Under the pieces are notes generated by a model. That model saw only the letters and a list, made by a program, of their open reading frames with translations, was not told the origin of the DNA and ran no database searches. A stretch of DNA of 64,000 nt from Histoplasma ohiense (lineage: Eukaryota > Ascomycota > Eurotiomycetes > Onygenales > Ajellomycetaceae), in the NCBI GenBank assembly GCA_017607445.1, contig JAEVHH010000002.1:6788001-6852000 (forward strand). The letters run 5' to 3'. How positions within the stretch are numbered: position 1 is the stretch's first letter; every line of letters starts with the position of its first letter. Both the position numbers and the translations under genes were made by a program. Of this stretch, positions 1 through 10,348 are shown one piece after another.

Positions 1-597
1 AGTTTGGGTGATTGTTTAACTACAGTTTGCATTTGCATTCTGGCGGCGAAGTACGGAAGCAAGTCTAAGAGCTAGGAGGATGGCCTTACACAACGCTATT
101 TCTCTCTAGTTCAGATATATGTATATATCTCACGTTTAGGTGGCCAATTGACGATATGCGTTCCGCAGTATGGATCTTTAACCGTTTCCCGTCCTCCGTA
201 TTTATATCCATTCAGTGACAATATAGGGGAGCTCAGCACATATGAAATCTGAAGATTTGAGCACGTAACCCCTCCTTCAAAATATATGTTTACTGGAATT
301 GTGTCCTTGTCATCATCCATCCGGCTGACATCTAGCAAAAATCAGCATTCCATCAGTGACACTACTAGCAGCATCAATAGAAAGGATGAATCTAAAAATA
401 ATAGTAAGATACTTGGGTAAGAAAACCCCGCAAAAAGATACGTAAAATATAAATAGCAGGGAAGAATGACGGCATAACAATACTACTATATCTTTCAGGG
501 CCGATGGCCTGTAGATTACAGAAGGTAAAAAATATGGTAGAAGGGAAGGGAGAAGGAGGAGGGCTGATACAGGCCAAAGATACATCATACAATCCAG
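1..597. other. 3' flank of the dynein light chain gene, no firm gene
   Basis: This stretch lies downstream of the Tctex-1 gene. On the minus strand, positions 111-338 form an open stretch preceded by a TTTTTGCTAG acceptor-like sequence, which could be a terminal exon of another gene (it ends WPPKREIYTYI-stop). I do not recognise it and cannot find a partner exon, so I do not call it as a gene. Confidence 0.3.
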
Positions 598-1384
598 TCA
601 GTTCGCGCCAAACCACACGATATTCAAGACCAAGTCTAGTCCCTTATCCTCCGCGTTTGGGTATTTGAATGTCCACATTCCATCACGGCTAACGTCCCAG
701 TATGCCCCGGAGGCGGAATGCATTCCTCGTTTACCAACTTTATCGCGCGACTCCGGGGTGTCTGGCGCTGTTACTCCTTGTTGTATGATTGTGCAGTTTA
801 CGTTGAAGCGGTATGGCGGGGGTTGGGGGTTGTCGGTTTCGGCGTCATCGTCTGGCTGATCGGGTGTTGTGGCTTCAATGAGTGATTGGAGAACTGTGTT
901 CTGTAGCGATTTGTGGACTTAAGTTAACGATTGGAACGTTGTGGGTTACGGTATCATGAGTGTTTTGAGGTAGCGGGAGGTTGGGTTTGAAAAGGTGGTC
1001 CCCGCGATTTGCTCACGGTTGCCATTGATGGTTTTTGAGGTGTGAGAGGGCATTGGGGGTTGTTAATCTATTCAACTCTGTTAGCAATAGAGAGATGAAC
1101 GCACAATTATATGAGAGCTCCATTGGCCGACTTGTTCATGGTCGTAGCTCTGAACATCCTCCAACGCCGCGTCACATGCCTAAACGAATGTGAATGGATT
1201 GTTAGCGAGAGATACTTATGAAGCTAGTCATTCGAATGGGCACATACATCAGTCGCAATTTCCGTTAGGTCCGCAATTGGGATAGGCTATGTGTGTTAAG
1301 AAAGGACGTCAGTCAGTAACCACGGCGAATTGGTGTGGTTATCTAGAAACGTACAAGGTTGGCTCCACCTGCTTCACCACCCAT
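598..1384 (-). CDS. Tctex-1 family cytoplasmic dynein light chain
   Basis: Spliced gene of four exons on the minus strand: 1384-1355, 1286-1248, 1179-1105 and 900-598 (447 nt, 148 aa). All junctions are phase 0 with GT donors (GTACGT, GTATGT, GTGCGT) and AG acceptors, and branch-like CTTAAC or GCTAAC sequences precede two acceptors. The product has the Tctex-1 layout: an N-terminal helix (EIATDACDAALEDV), then YDHEQVGQWSSHIINTVLQS, then the core strands YRFNVNCTIIQQ, HSASGAYWDVSRDGMWTF and a C-terminal LDLVLNIVWFGAN. Family members are cargo-adaptor light chains of dynein, usually about 110-150 aa. An Asp/Pro-rich insertion (about residues 62-75) separates helix 2 from strand 1. The gene is divergent from vtc1. 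Because it is split into short exons it is easily missed by ORF scanning. Confidence 0.9.
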
Positions 1385-2174
1385 GATCAGTCAAGAATAT
1401 GAGTATGATTATTAAAAAGGTTAGTTGGATGTAAATGAGGGATACGGTGCAGGTTACAGAATGTAAGCCGGGCGGAGGTTTTTTATCATATGGTGAGAGG
1501 TGCTGATTCTACATGGATGCTGACCAATCTCAGGGCGCATAAGCCCAGTAACGCTGTGGAGTCAAAAAGTTTCCTAGGAAGAAGCGCGTTTGCGATAGAG
1601 GAACGCGATTGGCTTGAATTAGCGCGGAGGGAAAACCACTATCAGCCTTGAGCACTTGAAGCTGCCATGTCCTCTCAGCAACCATAGCCAAGTGAGCTAA
1701 ATGCGTCGGGACATAGTTGACATAGTTCACACCATATAAAGTAGCTGCGTAAGAATGGCCAGTGCACTGGTTTAACAACGCAAAAGCAATGGCGGAGTGC
1801 TAAGGTCCTCTGGCTATGATGCAATGTGTCAAGCCAAGCAGCGATCAGCCAACCACACCAAACTTCGCCGCCACGTGATGGTCACTTCGGCCTCTTGTAG
1901 CAATTGCGATTCTTGTCTCACAAGTCGGCGCGGGAGTCATTTGGGGTCCGCGGTTTGAAAGGCATTCTTCGGAGAATATTATCCTTTCCATTTTCCTTTT
2001 TTGGTGAACCTTCCTATCTCCTGTGATTGCTATACACTATCCAATTTATCCCACAGTTCGCCTCTCAATTCCGCTGCTGGCAGAGAACTTGAGAACAAAA
2101 CTCTGGACCTCCTTTCGTCGTAGCAACAGTTCTCAGATACCCATTTATTTACCGTATATACTTTCACTTGGAAA
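1385..2174. other. divergent intergenic region, dynein light chain / vtc1
   Basis: Shared 5' region of two divergently transcribed genes. It contains a CACGTG E-box near 1872. A minus-strand open stretch at 1530-1778 has no recognisable content. Confidence 0.5.
1872..1877. promoter_or_regulatory. CACGTG E-box upstream of vtc1
   Basis: A CACGTG hexamer lies about 300 bp before the vtc1 start codon. In yeast, VTC1 belongs to the PHO regulon controlled by Pho4, and filamentous fungi use the related bHLH factor NUC-1/PalcA, which binds CACGTG. The flanking bases (ATGG) are not the best Pho4 flank. Functional use is inference and chance occurrence is possible. Confidence 0.35.
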
Positions 2175-2744
2175 ATGTCAAGTCAGCCCCTTCTCCAATC
2201 TGGCCCAGGTACGTTCCGCTCAGACTATCCTCAAATCATCACTTTCCAATCGCGTTTGCAGGGTATTGTTTTTTCCTTTATGTGGGCGGAGACTTGCACA
2301 GCCATACATAACACATATATATAACGCACAGCATGTGCAATTATTATCACTCCCAAGTCTCCGATTTCTAACTCGGCTCTCTCCCCATTAGGCAAGCGCA
2401 TCGCCCTCCCCACCCGTGTCGAACCGAAAGTCTTCTTCGCGAACGAACGAACATTCCTCTCATGGCTCAACTTCACCGTCATCCTCGGCGGCCTCGCTCT
2501 GGGTCTTCTCAACTTCGGTGATCGCGTAGGCCAAATAAGCGCCGCCTTGTTTACCTTCGTGGCCATGGCTGCCATGATATATGCGCTGGTGACGTTCCAT
2601 TGGCGGGCAAAGAGTATACGGCAGAGAGGTCAAGGCGGGTTCGATGATAGGTTTGGACCTAGCATCTTAGCTGTCGCGCTGCTTGCGGCTGTTATTGTCA
2701 ATTTTGTGCTGAGGATCCATGAGGGGGTGAAGGGGAAGGCTTGA
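2175..2744 (+). CDS. vtc1: vacuolar transporter chaperone subunit Vtc1
   Basis: Two exons, 2175-2208 and 2392-2744 (387 nt, 128 aa). The intron has donor GTACGT, branch TTCTAAC and acceptor TTAG; the junction falls in the codon for Gly12 (MSSQPLLQSGP/GKRIALP). The product is the DUF202 membrane subunit of the VTC complex, which makes inorganic polyphosphate and moves it into the vacuole lumen. The signature VEPKVFFANERTFLSWLNF precedes three hydrophobic segments (about residues 35-55, 62-82 and 103-122). Length matches the family (about 120-130 aa). It is single-domain, lacking the SPX and catalytic domains of Vtc2-4 as expected. Start choice is supported by the conserved N-terminal MSxQPLLQ. 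Confidence 0.95.
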
Positions 2745-3290
2745 GCGGGTTAAGTGTCGGGTTAGTTATTTGGTCGTGGCTTGGTTCCTGGGGATGAGGT
2801 ACAGCGCATTTAGGTTCTTTTTGGACCCCATCACTGCTGGGTTGTCTGACACCCAGACGAGTTTGCTATCCAATGTATAGAAAGCAGGTCGTCTCATTTC
2901 ATTGCCCTTGTATGTTTGATGTTTGGGGCCCTTGTTGGTGATTTGCATTTCATGCTGTTAACCCTGCCATTGTATAAAAAGGGAAACAATGGATTTTGGA
3001 TACATATCCCCTGCGTAGAGGATGGCATATTCGCCTTCCCCCTCCTCCTCTATACAATATACATAACAAATCTGCATTTGTTTCTATTTACCTACCGACA
3101 CACTATGTAAAGTCACGTTTTAACATATCCTCTTTAAGCTTGATTGCATTGTGCCTTGGTGCAGAATAGTGCTAGGGATCGATTACTAAAACTCACGCTA
3201 TCATCATCATCATTACCTGATCGTAGATTTGAACGGCTGAGAAATTGGGTTTTCTCATTACCAAGGATGAGATCCGACTTCTGTCCAGAA
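2745..3290. other. 3' flank of vtc1
   Basis: No gene recognised. It holds the vtc1 3' untranslated region and AT-rich spacer. Confidence 0.5.
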
Positions 3291-3314
3291 AAGGTATTTT
3301 CCTTGCGCTGGGTT

Positions 3315-3556
3315 CTTTTCCATATTTTAAGCCCCTCCATCAGTCAGAGGTCAAATACGAGTTCTTCTGCAGTCGGCCTTTCCTCAAGCAACCAGCGTAG
3401 AATCCTCTGAAGAAACTCCAAAAATCGTTTTTTGTTCAAGCCATTCAAGGGAGATGTCAGAGATGAGTGCATCTCTCCATTTACCTTGAATGTTTTGTCA
3501 ACATTAGCAGAAAATATGAGATCTGTCACTCCGTGGATTTGAACATGTATCCACAT
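3315..3556 (-). pseudogene. remnant of an SRPK-like protein kinase C-lobe
   Basis: The minus-strand frame reads FLEFLQRILRWLLEERPTAE then ELVFDL and a TGA followed in frame by LMEG. Fungal SRPK-like kinases end their kinase domain with this pattern (FxRKMLRWxPEERxTAxELLxDPWL), so the TGA sits where Trp is expected and is most simply a TGG-to-TGA mutation. No ATP-binding loop, HRD or DFG motif occurs upstream, so only the end of the C-lobe survives. I infer a decayed, truncated gene copy; these kinases form expanded, recombining families in Onygenales. Confidence 0.55.
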
Positions 3557-4242
3557 ACTGTTTTCATCCCATCATAATGTAAGGGGCGGGTCAAGGATCT
3601 CGCTGCTTATCTAGGGGAGGTCCTTAGGACTCTACGAGGATAAAGCTATGTATACTAGTGGCAGCCTGCCCCTATCACCCCCCTTCTGAGGGTGGGCAAA
3701 TGAACCTCTAAATCCCAGGGATGAAGGCATCTTGAATTCCTTCAAAGAGTTGGAAAGTTCAGGCACAACACTCTATAGCAGGAGCTTCATGGAACATGCA
3801 GCTGGGGCAGGACGGAGCAACAAGCTCAGAAAAGCTATGCTCTTGGATATTATATATATCATCATCGATAGATAGGTGATGTTTATTCTCATAGAGATGG
3901 ATTGGCAGGCAGGGTGGTTGGTAGATATATAGACAAACAATTCAGGGGTAAGAATAGGTATCTAAGCCAATTGTGGGCTAGTGTCAAAATCAAGTCTCCA
4001 CTGCATAAATAAAAATGGAGATTATCCAGCATTTAAACCAATCAGGTCTATAATAGGTGTTTACTTTTAATGTACGGAGTATACAGGCATGTGGTTGTTG
4101 AGATATTGAATATTCAATATTCCCTAACGTTTTGGAGCGAAGGTATACTTTGCTGGGGGTTGGCAATACTTATGGCACTGTACAGATACCGCTGCAAAAA
4201 GTTTTGCCTCACGCTAGGAATTTACACTGAAATATTCTTATG

Positions 4243-4274
4243 TATGTACTGTACATGTACATGTACAGTACATA
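4243..4274. repeat. 32-bp perfect palindrome
   Basis: TATGTACTGTACATGT is followed directly by its exact reverse complement, with no spacer. It could extrude as a cruciform or hairpin. It is made of GTAC/ATGTAC units, so slippage may have generated it. Confidence 0.85.
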
Positions 4275-4598
4275 TGCCCACACTGCCTGGGATTTTGGCA
4301 GTTCTAGGGGCATTGACCTCTATTTTTCCCCCTAGAGTGCCTATTCTCTTAATTAAGAGATGGAAAGGCAATACTTAATGCCGATATCAATAGTTATTAT
4401 TTTGGTTTGAATTCTTAGTGTGAGTCAAAACGTTTCGCGGGAAACATCTGTGTATTTCACTTGGCATGTTTGTTCTTGTTTGTTTGTCATACAAAAGTCA
4501 CTTCAAAGTACAGAGTAGTTAGGGTAATTCAACTTCTTCTACACCCGTACTCTCACTCCTAAATCCATATTCACCACCCTGTGTTGGGAGTGCTGAGG

Positions 4599-4625
4599 TT
4601 TAGGGATTAGGATTAGGGTTAGTTA
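4599..4625 (+). repeat. interstitial telomere-like stretch
   Basis: Irregular TTAGGG-related units (TTTAGGGATTAGGATTAGGG followed by TTAGTTAG). Fungal telomeres of this group are (TTAGGG)n, so this may be a tiny interstitial telomere-like scar. It is too short and degenerate for certainty. Confidence 0.4.
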
Positions 4626-5744
4626 GTTTGTTAATAATGCCTCATGATGTACCACTGGGGCAAAAGAACTCAATCACCAACGCCATGGGGTATACTCCGT
4701 ATAGAGGGGACGAATCACCTAGTTAGTCCAATATTATTTCAACTTGGTGTTAGGCCGAAAGATTTTCGGGCCAAGATTCAAAACCACGTTCAAATGGAGA
4801 AAGCGCCGTGAGTCAGCAAGGCTTGAGAGCATTATATAGCCTTGCCTGGACTCTGGACTCTCGCCGCCACGCACGATTCGGCGTTACATTCCCAGCACGA
4901 CATCGCAAATGGAAAGAAGATTCACTGTGGCGTGGCATCTGATACCAGTATCGGCCGTACATCGTACGGAGTAAGGTGTTGCGAGGCCGGATACAATACG
5001 ATACGCCCCACTGCTTGGCCCTACGGGCTGCGGAGCCCTGGAGGACGCCATGACTAATACGGGCTAGTGGAATACGAAACCGGTAACATTCTGGGGCAGT
5101 CCGCCTGGCCCGTATCGCCGGCAACATCACCAAACGCTCGTCCCTGGCCTGAGAGACGTCACCTTTCCTCCTGCACCTCTTCCGTCCAGACCTGCGCTGC
5201 CAGATAAAATCAACAGCACTTCACCGCTCGACTCACCACCACTGCTGCCTCCACTACCACTACCGTCTAGTTTTCCCTTCGCAGTGTCGGTTTCCTACTT
5301 AGGGAAGCCACCTGGTTATCCTGACTTGCGCCGCAATCTCCCCAGCAGGTGTTTCAAGTGGCCGCCCCCGTCGTTGCTTGTGCGACTGAGAAATCCTGAC
5401 CCCAACCCTCTGCGCTCCCAGCCCTAACACTGACCTAGCTACCTGGTGCTGGTAGTCGTTCGCTAATTCTATTTCCCCTTTGAGCGCTATCTTCTCTCTC
5501 TTGCCCGCCTCCAGCAGCCGGCACGTTCACTTCCTTTCGTCCTGACCCTGGCAACCTTGCGCAACATCCATCCCCTTTAAATTCACTCGAAACGACCCCT
5601 GGCTATACACTACAACTATCGTCGCTGTCGCGTAACCGATGCGCCTCGTCAACATCGTTTACTCGTGCGTCACTATTGCAGTAGCATAAGTCGTTTTCTT
5701 CCCCGGACCCCGTGAGAGACGAAAAGTGGTTTTTGTAATCAATC

Positions 5745-8081
5745 GTGGCGATCGGTACATTTTCGTATGGCATGTTTCGATTGCTTCCATGGTCTTCTGC
5801 CGTTGGGGCCAATAAAGTGACAGCGGAGGAGTTGAAGATGCTAGGCGCGCCCCAGCGGAGATCTCCCATCGTGGAAAATCATGCCATCCACATGTTGAAG
5901 AGGAAGCGTGCGGACTCTAGTGAAAGGGTCACTCCTGCGCCAGAACGCTTCCAACACTCCAAGATATATACCCGTCCCTTTGATGCGAATGGCAATGAAA
6001 GGACAACAATATCTCCACACTCACCCTCGTCAATGGGGAAACTAGAATCCCCAAAGCCATCGCCACAACGCGACCCCCCTACCCACAACTCGCTACAAGC
6101 TATGAGACAAACTACGGAGTCTGGAGACAAGCCCCCGTCCACAAACCCAGTGGAATCAGAATCAATAGCAATTGCAGGAACAGCCCTGGAAATGGATACA
6201 GAAACTTTACGCCGCACGCTCGAATCACAGTTGAGCCTGGAAATACTCCTGAAACATGATGAGCTACGATTGATCGACCAGGAAATGGCGAAATGTCAAG
6301 TCGCACTGGACCAACTTCGTCGGTGCTCCGAAATTCCGTATCCTGGATCAAATATTTCGGGGCTCTCCCACGATGTCAGCAACGGCACTGGAAACGCAAT
6401 AATGCCTGCGGCCGTGCATGGTCCACCACCAATATCGCCATCGCCGTGGGGTGTCGCTGATGGCCCCTACAGCAGGCACTATGCTAAGTGGCTACTTCCT
6501 GACCCCCGGTTTGATGGAGGTGAGGTTGAGACTCCGATTCCCCTTTCCGCAATTGCAGCAGGCACGCCCACAGACGGACGGATAACACGCGGTTCGTGGT
6601 CAGAACAAGGGGTTACTGGGACTTTGCGTTCACAACGCGGCTCTGCTGGCTCCAAATTGCAAGCACTATCTAGCGGGTATCCGCAACCGAAGGATAAAGC
6701 CGGTCCTATGATAATAAAGCGCAAGAGCGATGGCCAACTTGTCAAATTAGTTTGTCTTGATTGCAGGAGGGAGAATTTCTCCAGCACCCAGGGCTTTATC
6801 AACCACTGCCGGATTGCGCATAACAGGAATTTCGCAAGCCATGACGCTGCTGCTGCTGCATCCGGAGAGCCGGTAGAGGTCGACGAGAAAGGCATGGTTA
6901 TTGGGAATAATAACGATGTACCTGCGGGAACCGCGGTTGGATATGTGCATCCTCTGATACGGTCAGCTCTCCTTGTTGGTTCTACTCCGCAACCTGGTGC
7001 GCGTCGTGCGGGCTCCCAGAATCAAACAGCAAAGCGGCCCAGTGTCAGCGGAACACCTCGTACTTGCAGCAATCAGCCTGGAAACGGATCTTCGTCGTTG
7101 CAAACCGAAAAGACCTCTATTTCAAGCCATCCGCGACCGCAAAAAATTGTCGTTGAATCTCCCAGTTCCTCCTTTCAAGCTTCTCCAAAGACTCCAAATC
7201 TATCTTCCCTAATGAAAAGAAGGGGTATGACAGTGGATCTGCTTAACATCGTGAATGACGCCTTGACGAAAACAGAACTAGACATGTTTTCAGAGGATGA
7301 GTTAAGCGATGGGGCAGAAACCGAAAATGAACACCCAAACCACGATCGATCTAAACTTAGTGTCCGAGGAAGCAGATTACCCGCGCGAACGATAGTTTCA
7401 CCATCCAATGTATCGTGGCCCGAGAGCCGAAAACGAGCTGAAAAACCAAGCTGCAAGCCTCAGCCCGCTCCTCTTCCCCTTCCCCCCTCGCCTCGAACCC
7501 CTTACGTATCTCCATATGCCCCAGCTTCAGGGTCCTCTCATGCTCACGACGTCGACAACCAAAGAAGTCAAGAAAACAACGTCGATATAATAATGGCTGA
7601 TTCGATTTCTTCTGATCTCAGTCCTCACACTGCGGAGTCGAACCAGGCACCAAGCCTTGTCAGTGATGACGAGGATTATGAAGCACCGTCAGAATCAGTA
7701 ACACCTAGCCCCAGCCCTTCCGTGGCAAGCGATGTGGGTCCTGACAACATCGAGGTTCGGGATGGTGATGAGGGCAGCGGAGGAGGCACGAACGTAGCCA
7801 CCACAGCAGCGTCAGATACGAAACCAGGACCCGAAATTACCAGCCCTTCCAAACATCACCCTCCCCCAGTTCCTCGAGAAGTTTACAAGCGGGATGGACC
7901 CAGGAAGAAGAAGAGAAGCTCTCAGAATACCGGAGAAGCACTTACCGTTACCGCTCCTACTCCCGCGACCCCGTCCAGTGCCAATGAGAAAGAGCAGAGG
8001 CATGTTAGCTTTGTGAGTCCGATTACCACTCCACGAAGAACATCGAAGGATGGCGGTGGAAAGAGAAATCGTCGTGGATAG
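5745..8081 (+). CDS. Ahc1-like C2H2 zinc-finger nuclear protein
   Basis: Single-exon gene of 778 codons. The protein is mostly low-complexity, Ser/Pro-rich and charged. Two ordered parts are visible: an early helical segment (about residues 150-195, rich in Leu/Glu) and a zinc-finger-like motif at about residues 336-362 (CLDCRRENFSSTQGF with two downstream His, CX2CX13HX4H). The block around the finger resembles fungal proteins annotated as Ahc1-like, a subunit of the ADA histone acetyltransferase complex in yeast. An acidic segment (about residues 640-680) and a basic C-terminus (GPRKKKRSS, GGGKRNRRG) suggest nuclear location. The start is uncertain: in-frame ATGs at 5769, 5838, 5881 and 5893 are alternatives, and MLKRKRADSS at 5893 looks attractive. 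The Ahc1 assignment rests on motif memory only. Confidence 0.75.
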   Translation: MAIGTFSYGMFRLLPWSSAVGANKVTAEELKMLGAPQRRSPIVENHAIHMLKRKRADSSERVTPAPERFQHSKIYTRPFDANGNERTTISPHSPSSMGKLESPKPSPQRDPPTHNSLQAMRQTTESGDKPPSTNPVESESIAIAGTALEMDTETLRRTLESQLSLEILLKHDELRLIDQEMAKCQVALDQLRRCSEIPYPGSNISGLSHDVSNGTGNAIMPAAVHGPPPISPSPWGVADGPYSRHYAKWLLPDPRFDGGEVETPIPLSAIAAGTPTDGRITRGSWSEQGVTGTLRSQRGSAGSKLQALSSGYPQPKDKAGPMIIKRKSDGQLVKLVCLDCRRENFSSTQGFINHCRIAHNRNFASHDAAAAASGEPVEVDEKGMVIGNNNDVPAGTAVGYVHPLIRSALLVGSTPQPGARRAGSQNQTAKRPSVSGTPRTCSNQPGNGSSSLQTEKTSISSHPRPQKIVVESPSSSFQASPKTPNLSSLMKRRGMTVDLLNIVNDALTKTELDMFSEDELSDGAETENEHPNHDRSKLSVRGSRLPARTIVSPSNVSWPESRKRAEKPSCKPQPAPLPLPPSPRTPYVSPYAPASGSSHAHDVDNQRSQENNVDIIMADSISSDLSPHTAESNQAPSLVSDDEDYEAPSESVTPSPSPSVASDVGPDNIEVRDGDEGSGGGTNVATTAASDTKPGPEITSPSKHHPPPVPREVYKRDGPRKKKRSSQNTGEALTVTAPTPATPSSANEKEQRHVSFVSPITTPRRTSKDGGGKRNRRG

Positions 8082-8727
8082 ATTTGATCGTTCGACCGTA
8101 ATAATTTCTAAATCTCTATGAATGATGTACTATCGTGTTTTCCCTTTTTGTTCACTCGTCCACTTTTACTATTAGAGACTATTGTTTTTCTCTCTACTGC
8201 AGAGCTTTTTCCGTACTCGAGACTTAAGACGTTGCTATATACGTTGCTATATATTCTGTACATTTTCACCCACCGACCAACCGAAACTGTGGGTCCTGGC
8301 AGGGTTTTGTTGCCTTATGAACGAATTCCCTTCTGCTTCTCCTCTCTCCTCTTCTTCTTCCAGCAATTTATTTATTATTATATTTATTACTGTACGGGCG
8401 GGAAAGGGAATGGCTGGGCGGGCTTGTTGTCTGGGTCTGGGATATGGTTGTACTCTTTTTGCTTCCTCCTGGGTTCTCCTTTGCTACCTTTTTTATTTCC
8501 CACGCTGGTCGGTGTTGGTTGGTCCAGGGTCTTGGGTCTTGGGTCTTGGGTCTGGGTTCGGCGGGACTGGGTTGATATCAGGGGCCATAAAGGGATTATT
8601 GTATTTTGAAACTCATCGACAGTGTGTGATTATCTATCCAATCTGTTTATCTTTTTTCTTTTCTATTTCTCTTATTCTGTTCACATCTCTCATGTCTTTG
8701 ACTTTTTCTTTCTTTCTTTGTTCATAT

Positions 8728-8735
<8 letters not shown>

Positions 8736-8763
<28 letters not shown>
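8736..8763. repeat. CT dinucleotide microsatellite
   Basis: Uninterrupted CT repeat of about 14 units. Confidence 0.9.
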
Positions 8764-8765
<2 letters not shown>

Positions 8766-10100
8766 TTTAGCCTCCCCGCCCGCAAGATAGGTATTCATTA
8801 TTTCCTCACTTCCACCACGACACAGTTCAGTGCTTTGGTTTTCCTTAGATCGACCTTACTTCCTCTGGAGGGGGCTATACCCATGCCACCTCAACTTCAA
8901 AACTTCCACATGCACATAAACAAGATGTATTTTGTATGTCCATAAAGCTGCAATCCACGGCCCCTTCAAGTTTCCATAACACATCATGCCATATGATGAT
9001 GATACACAAATCCAAACACTCTCCTCATGCCGCTCCTCGAGTCCTCCGGCGCAGATGGCACTTGATTTCTATCTATCTAGCCTTAAGAGTTGAAGAGTTG
9101 AATGCTTTACTCCCCTCCCCTCTTCCTTTTGCTTGCTTACCTTCTCTCTTTCTCTTTTAGAGTTATTTCACATGTAGTTTGATCCAAGTGTTTTCTCCTG
9201 CTTTTCCTGCTTTCACGCAAATATGTATAATATATACATGGTAGATATCTCACCATATCAATTGTTTTCATATGGTCTTAGTGAGTTTAACTATAGCTTT
9301 ATAATTAGATCGAAAATTGTATCTTTTTGGACTGTAAAATTTTGCACCGTCCATCATACGGAGCGCATTGTTTATATAGATTCTCTCCGTCTAAAACGAT
9401 GGCGTGTTTGATTCTAGCCTCTGCCTTCCTCTGCTTGGCGCGGCGATTTGACTTCTGTCGTATTTAATGCGAAGCATCTCCGAGCCTGACCTGACATGTT
9501 TAAAAGCCAACTAACTATATCCGCGTTCTATTCGATGAACTGACTGCCAAATCCTGCAGAGATATGTTCTTTATTCTCGTGGATCGTAACAGATACGAGG
9601 AATAAGGAACCGTCTGCGGTTACGCGACTCATTCATTACGAGTAACAAGTGTTGGGTGAAATTGGTAAGTTCAAATGGGATTTCTTATCGTTTGCCTTGA
9701 AGAAGGAATGTTGACGAGCACATATCATTTGTTTTTCTTGCGTCTCTTCTTCTTTTTTATTTTTATTTTTTTTTTTTTTCTATTGTAGACCACTAGGTCC
9801 ATACCGATGGAGCCTGCTTACGATTGGCACCGATGTGTTTGTTCGCATATCATGTATTTCTTTGATTTGTAGCATCTATTTCTCCTGAGTTTCAACAAAT
9901 AGTATATACACCATATATCCTGCATCCTGCTACTTTTTGGATAAATCCTGATGGGATTTCATCGGACAAGCGGTCTTCCCCAGGTCTCTAGGAACCCGCG
10001 GATTGATTGTCTGGGGAAGTCCAGCGCTGATATGAAATTGTCGGCCTCGTACTGGGAAATCGCTACATCACTCTCATTTGCTTGCTGCCTTCAAGGTTAT

Positions 10101-10144
10101 CAAAAGAGGCTTCCCTTGTCTGCAAAAGAGGCTTCCCTTGTCTG
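10101..10144. repeat. 22-bp tandem duplication (2 copies)
   Basis: The unit beginning CAAAAGAGGCTTCCC occurs twice back to back without mismatch, in the promoter region of the following gene. Confidence 0.85.
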
Positions 10145-10348
10145 GGGATGGTGGAATTTATTATACGAAATTTTCTTTTTTTTTTTTTTTTTACTATCGT
10201 CATCACCTCATCTAACATCTGAACGTAGGCTGGAATCTGTTGTACCTAGCCCTCCCTTCTCCGTCATATAGGAACGGCTAGAGAGGGACAATTCAGTTCT
10301 TCTTTATTCTGCGAGGATTATATCGCCAGTAACGAAACAAGACAGGAA

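Larger units (their letters stand above)
3557..5744. other. long intergenic region with palindrome and telomere-like motif
   Basis: No coding gene recognised over about 2.2 kb. It contains a 32-bp perfect palindrome (4243-4274), a short telomere-like stretch (4599-4625) and several ACGGAGTA-type words (near 4073, 4689 and 4957). The last 500 bp are pyrimidine-rich and probably form the promoter and 5' leader of the next gene. Confidence 0.5.
8082..10348. other. long non-coding interval with simple repeats
   Basis: About 2.3 kb without a supported gene. The 8.1-8.8 kb part is pyrimidine-rich, so its open frames are low-complexity Phe/Leu/Ser strings. It holds a heptamer run (GGTCTTG, about 8525-8555), a CT microsatellite near 8736-8763, poly-T tracts near 9768 and 10170, and a 22-bp tandem duplication at 10101-10144. 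Confidence 0.5.

Noticed and set aside
4813..5133. Minus-strand open frame of 106 codons
   Set aside because: No motif, Arg-rich composition, and it lies in the promoter region of the Ahc1-like gene.
8118..8790. Open frames of 160-200 codons downstream of the Ahc1-like gene
   Set aside because: They are pyrimidine-rich, low-complexity Phe/Leu/Ser strings caused by CT tracts; no splice or motif support.
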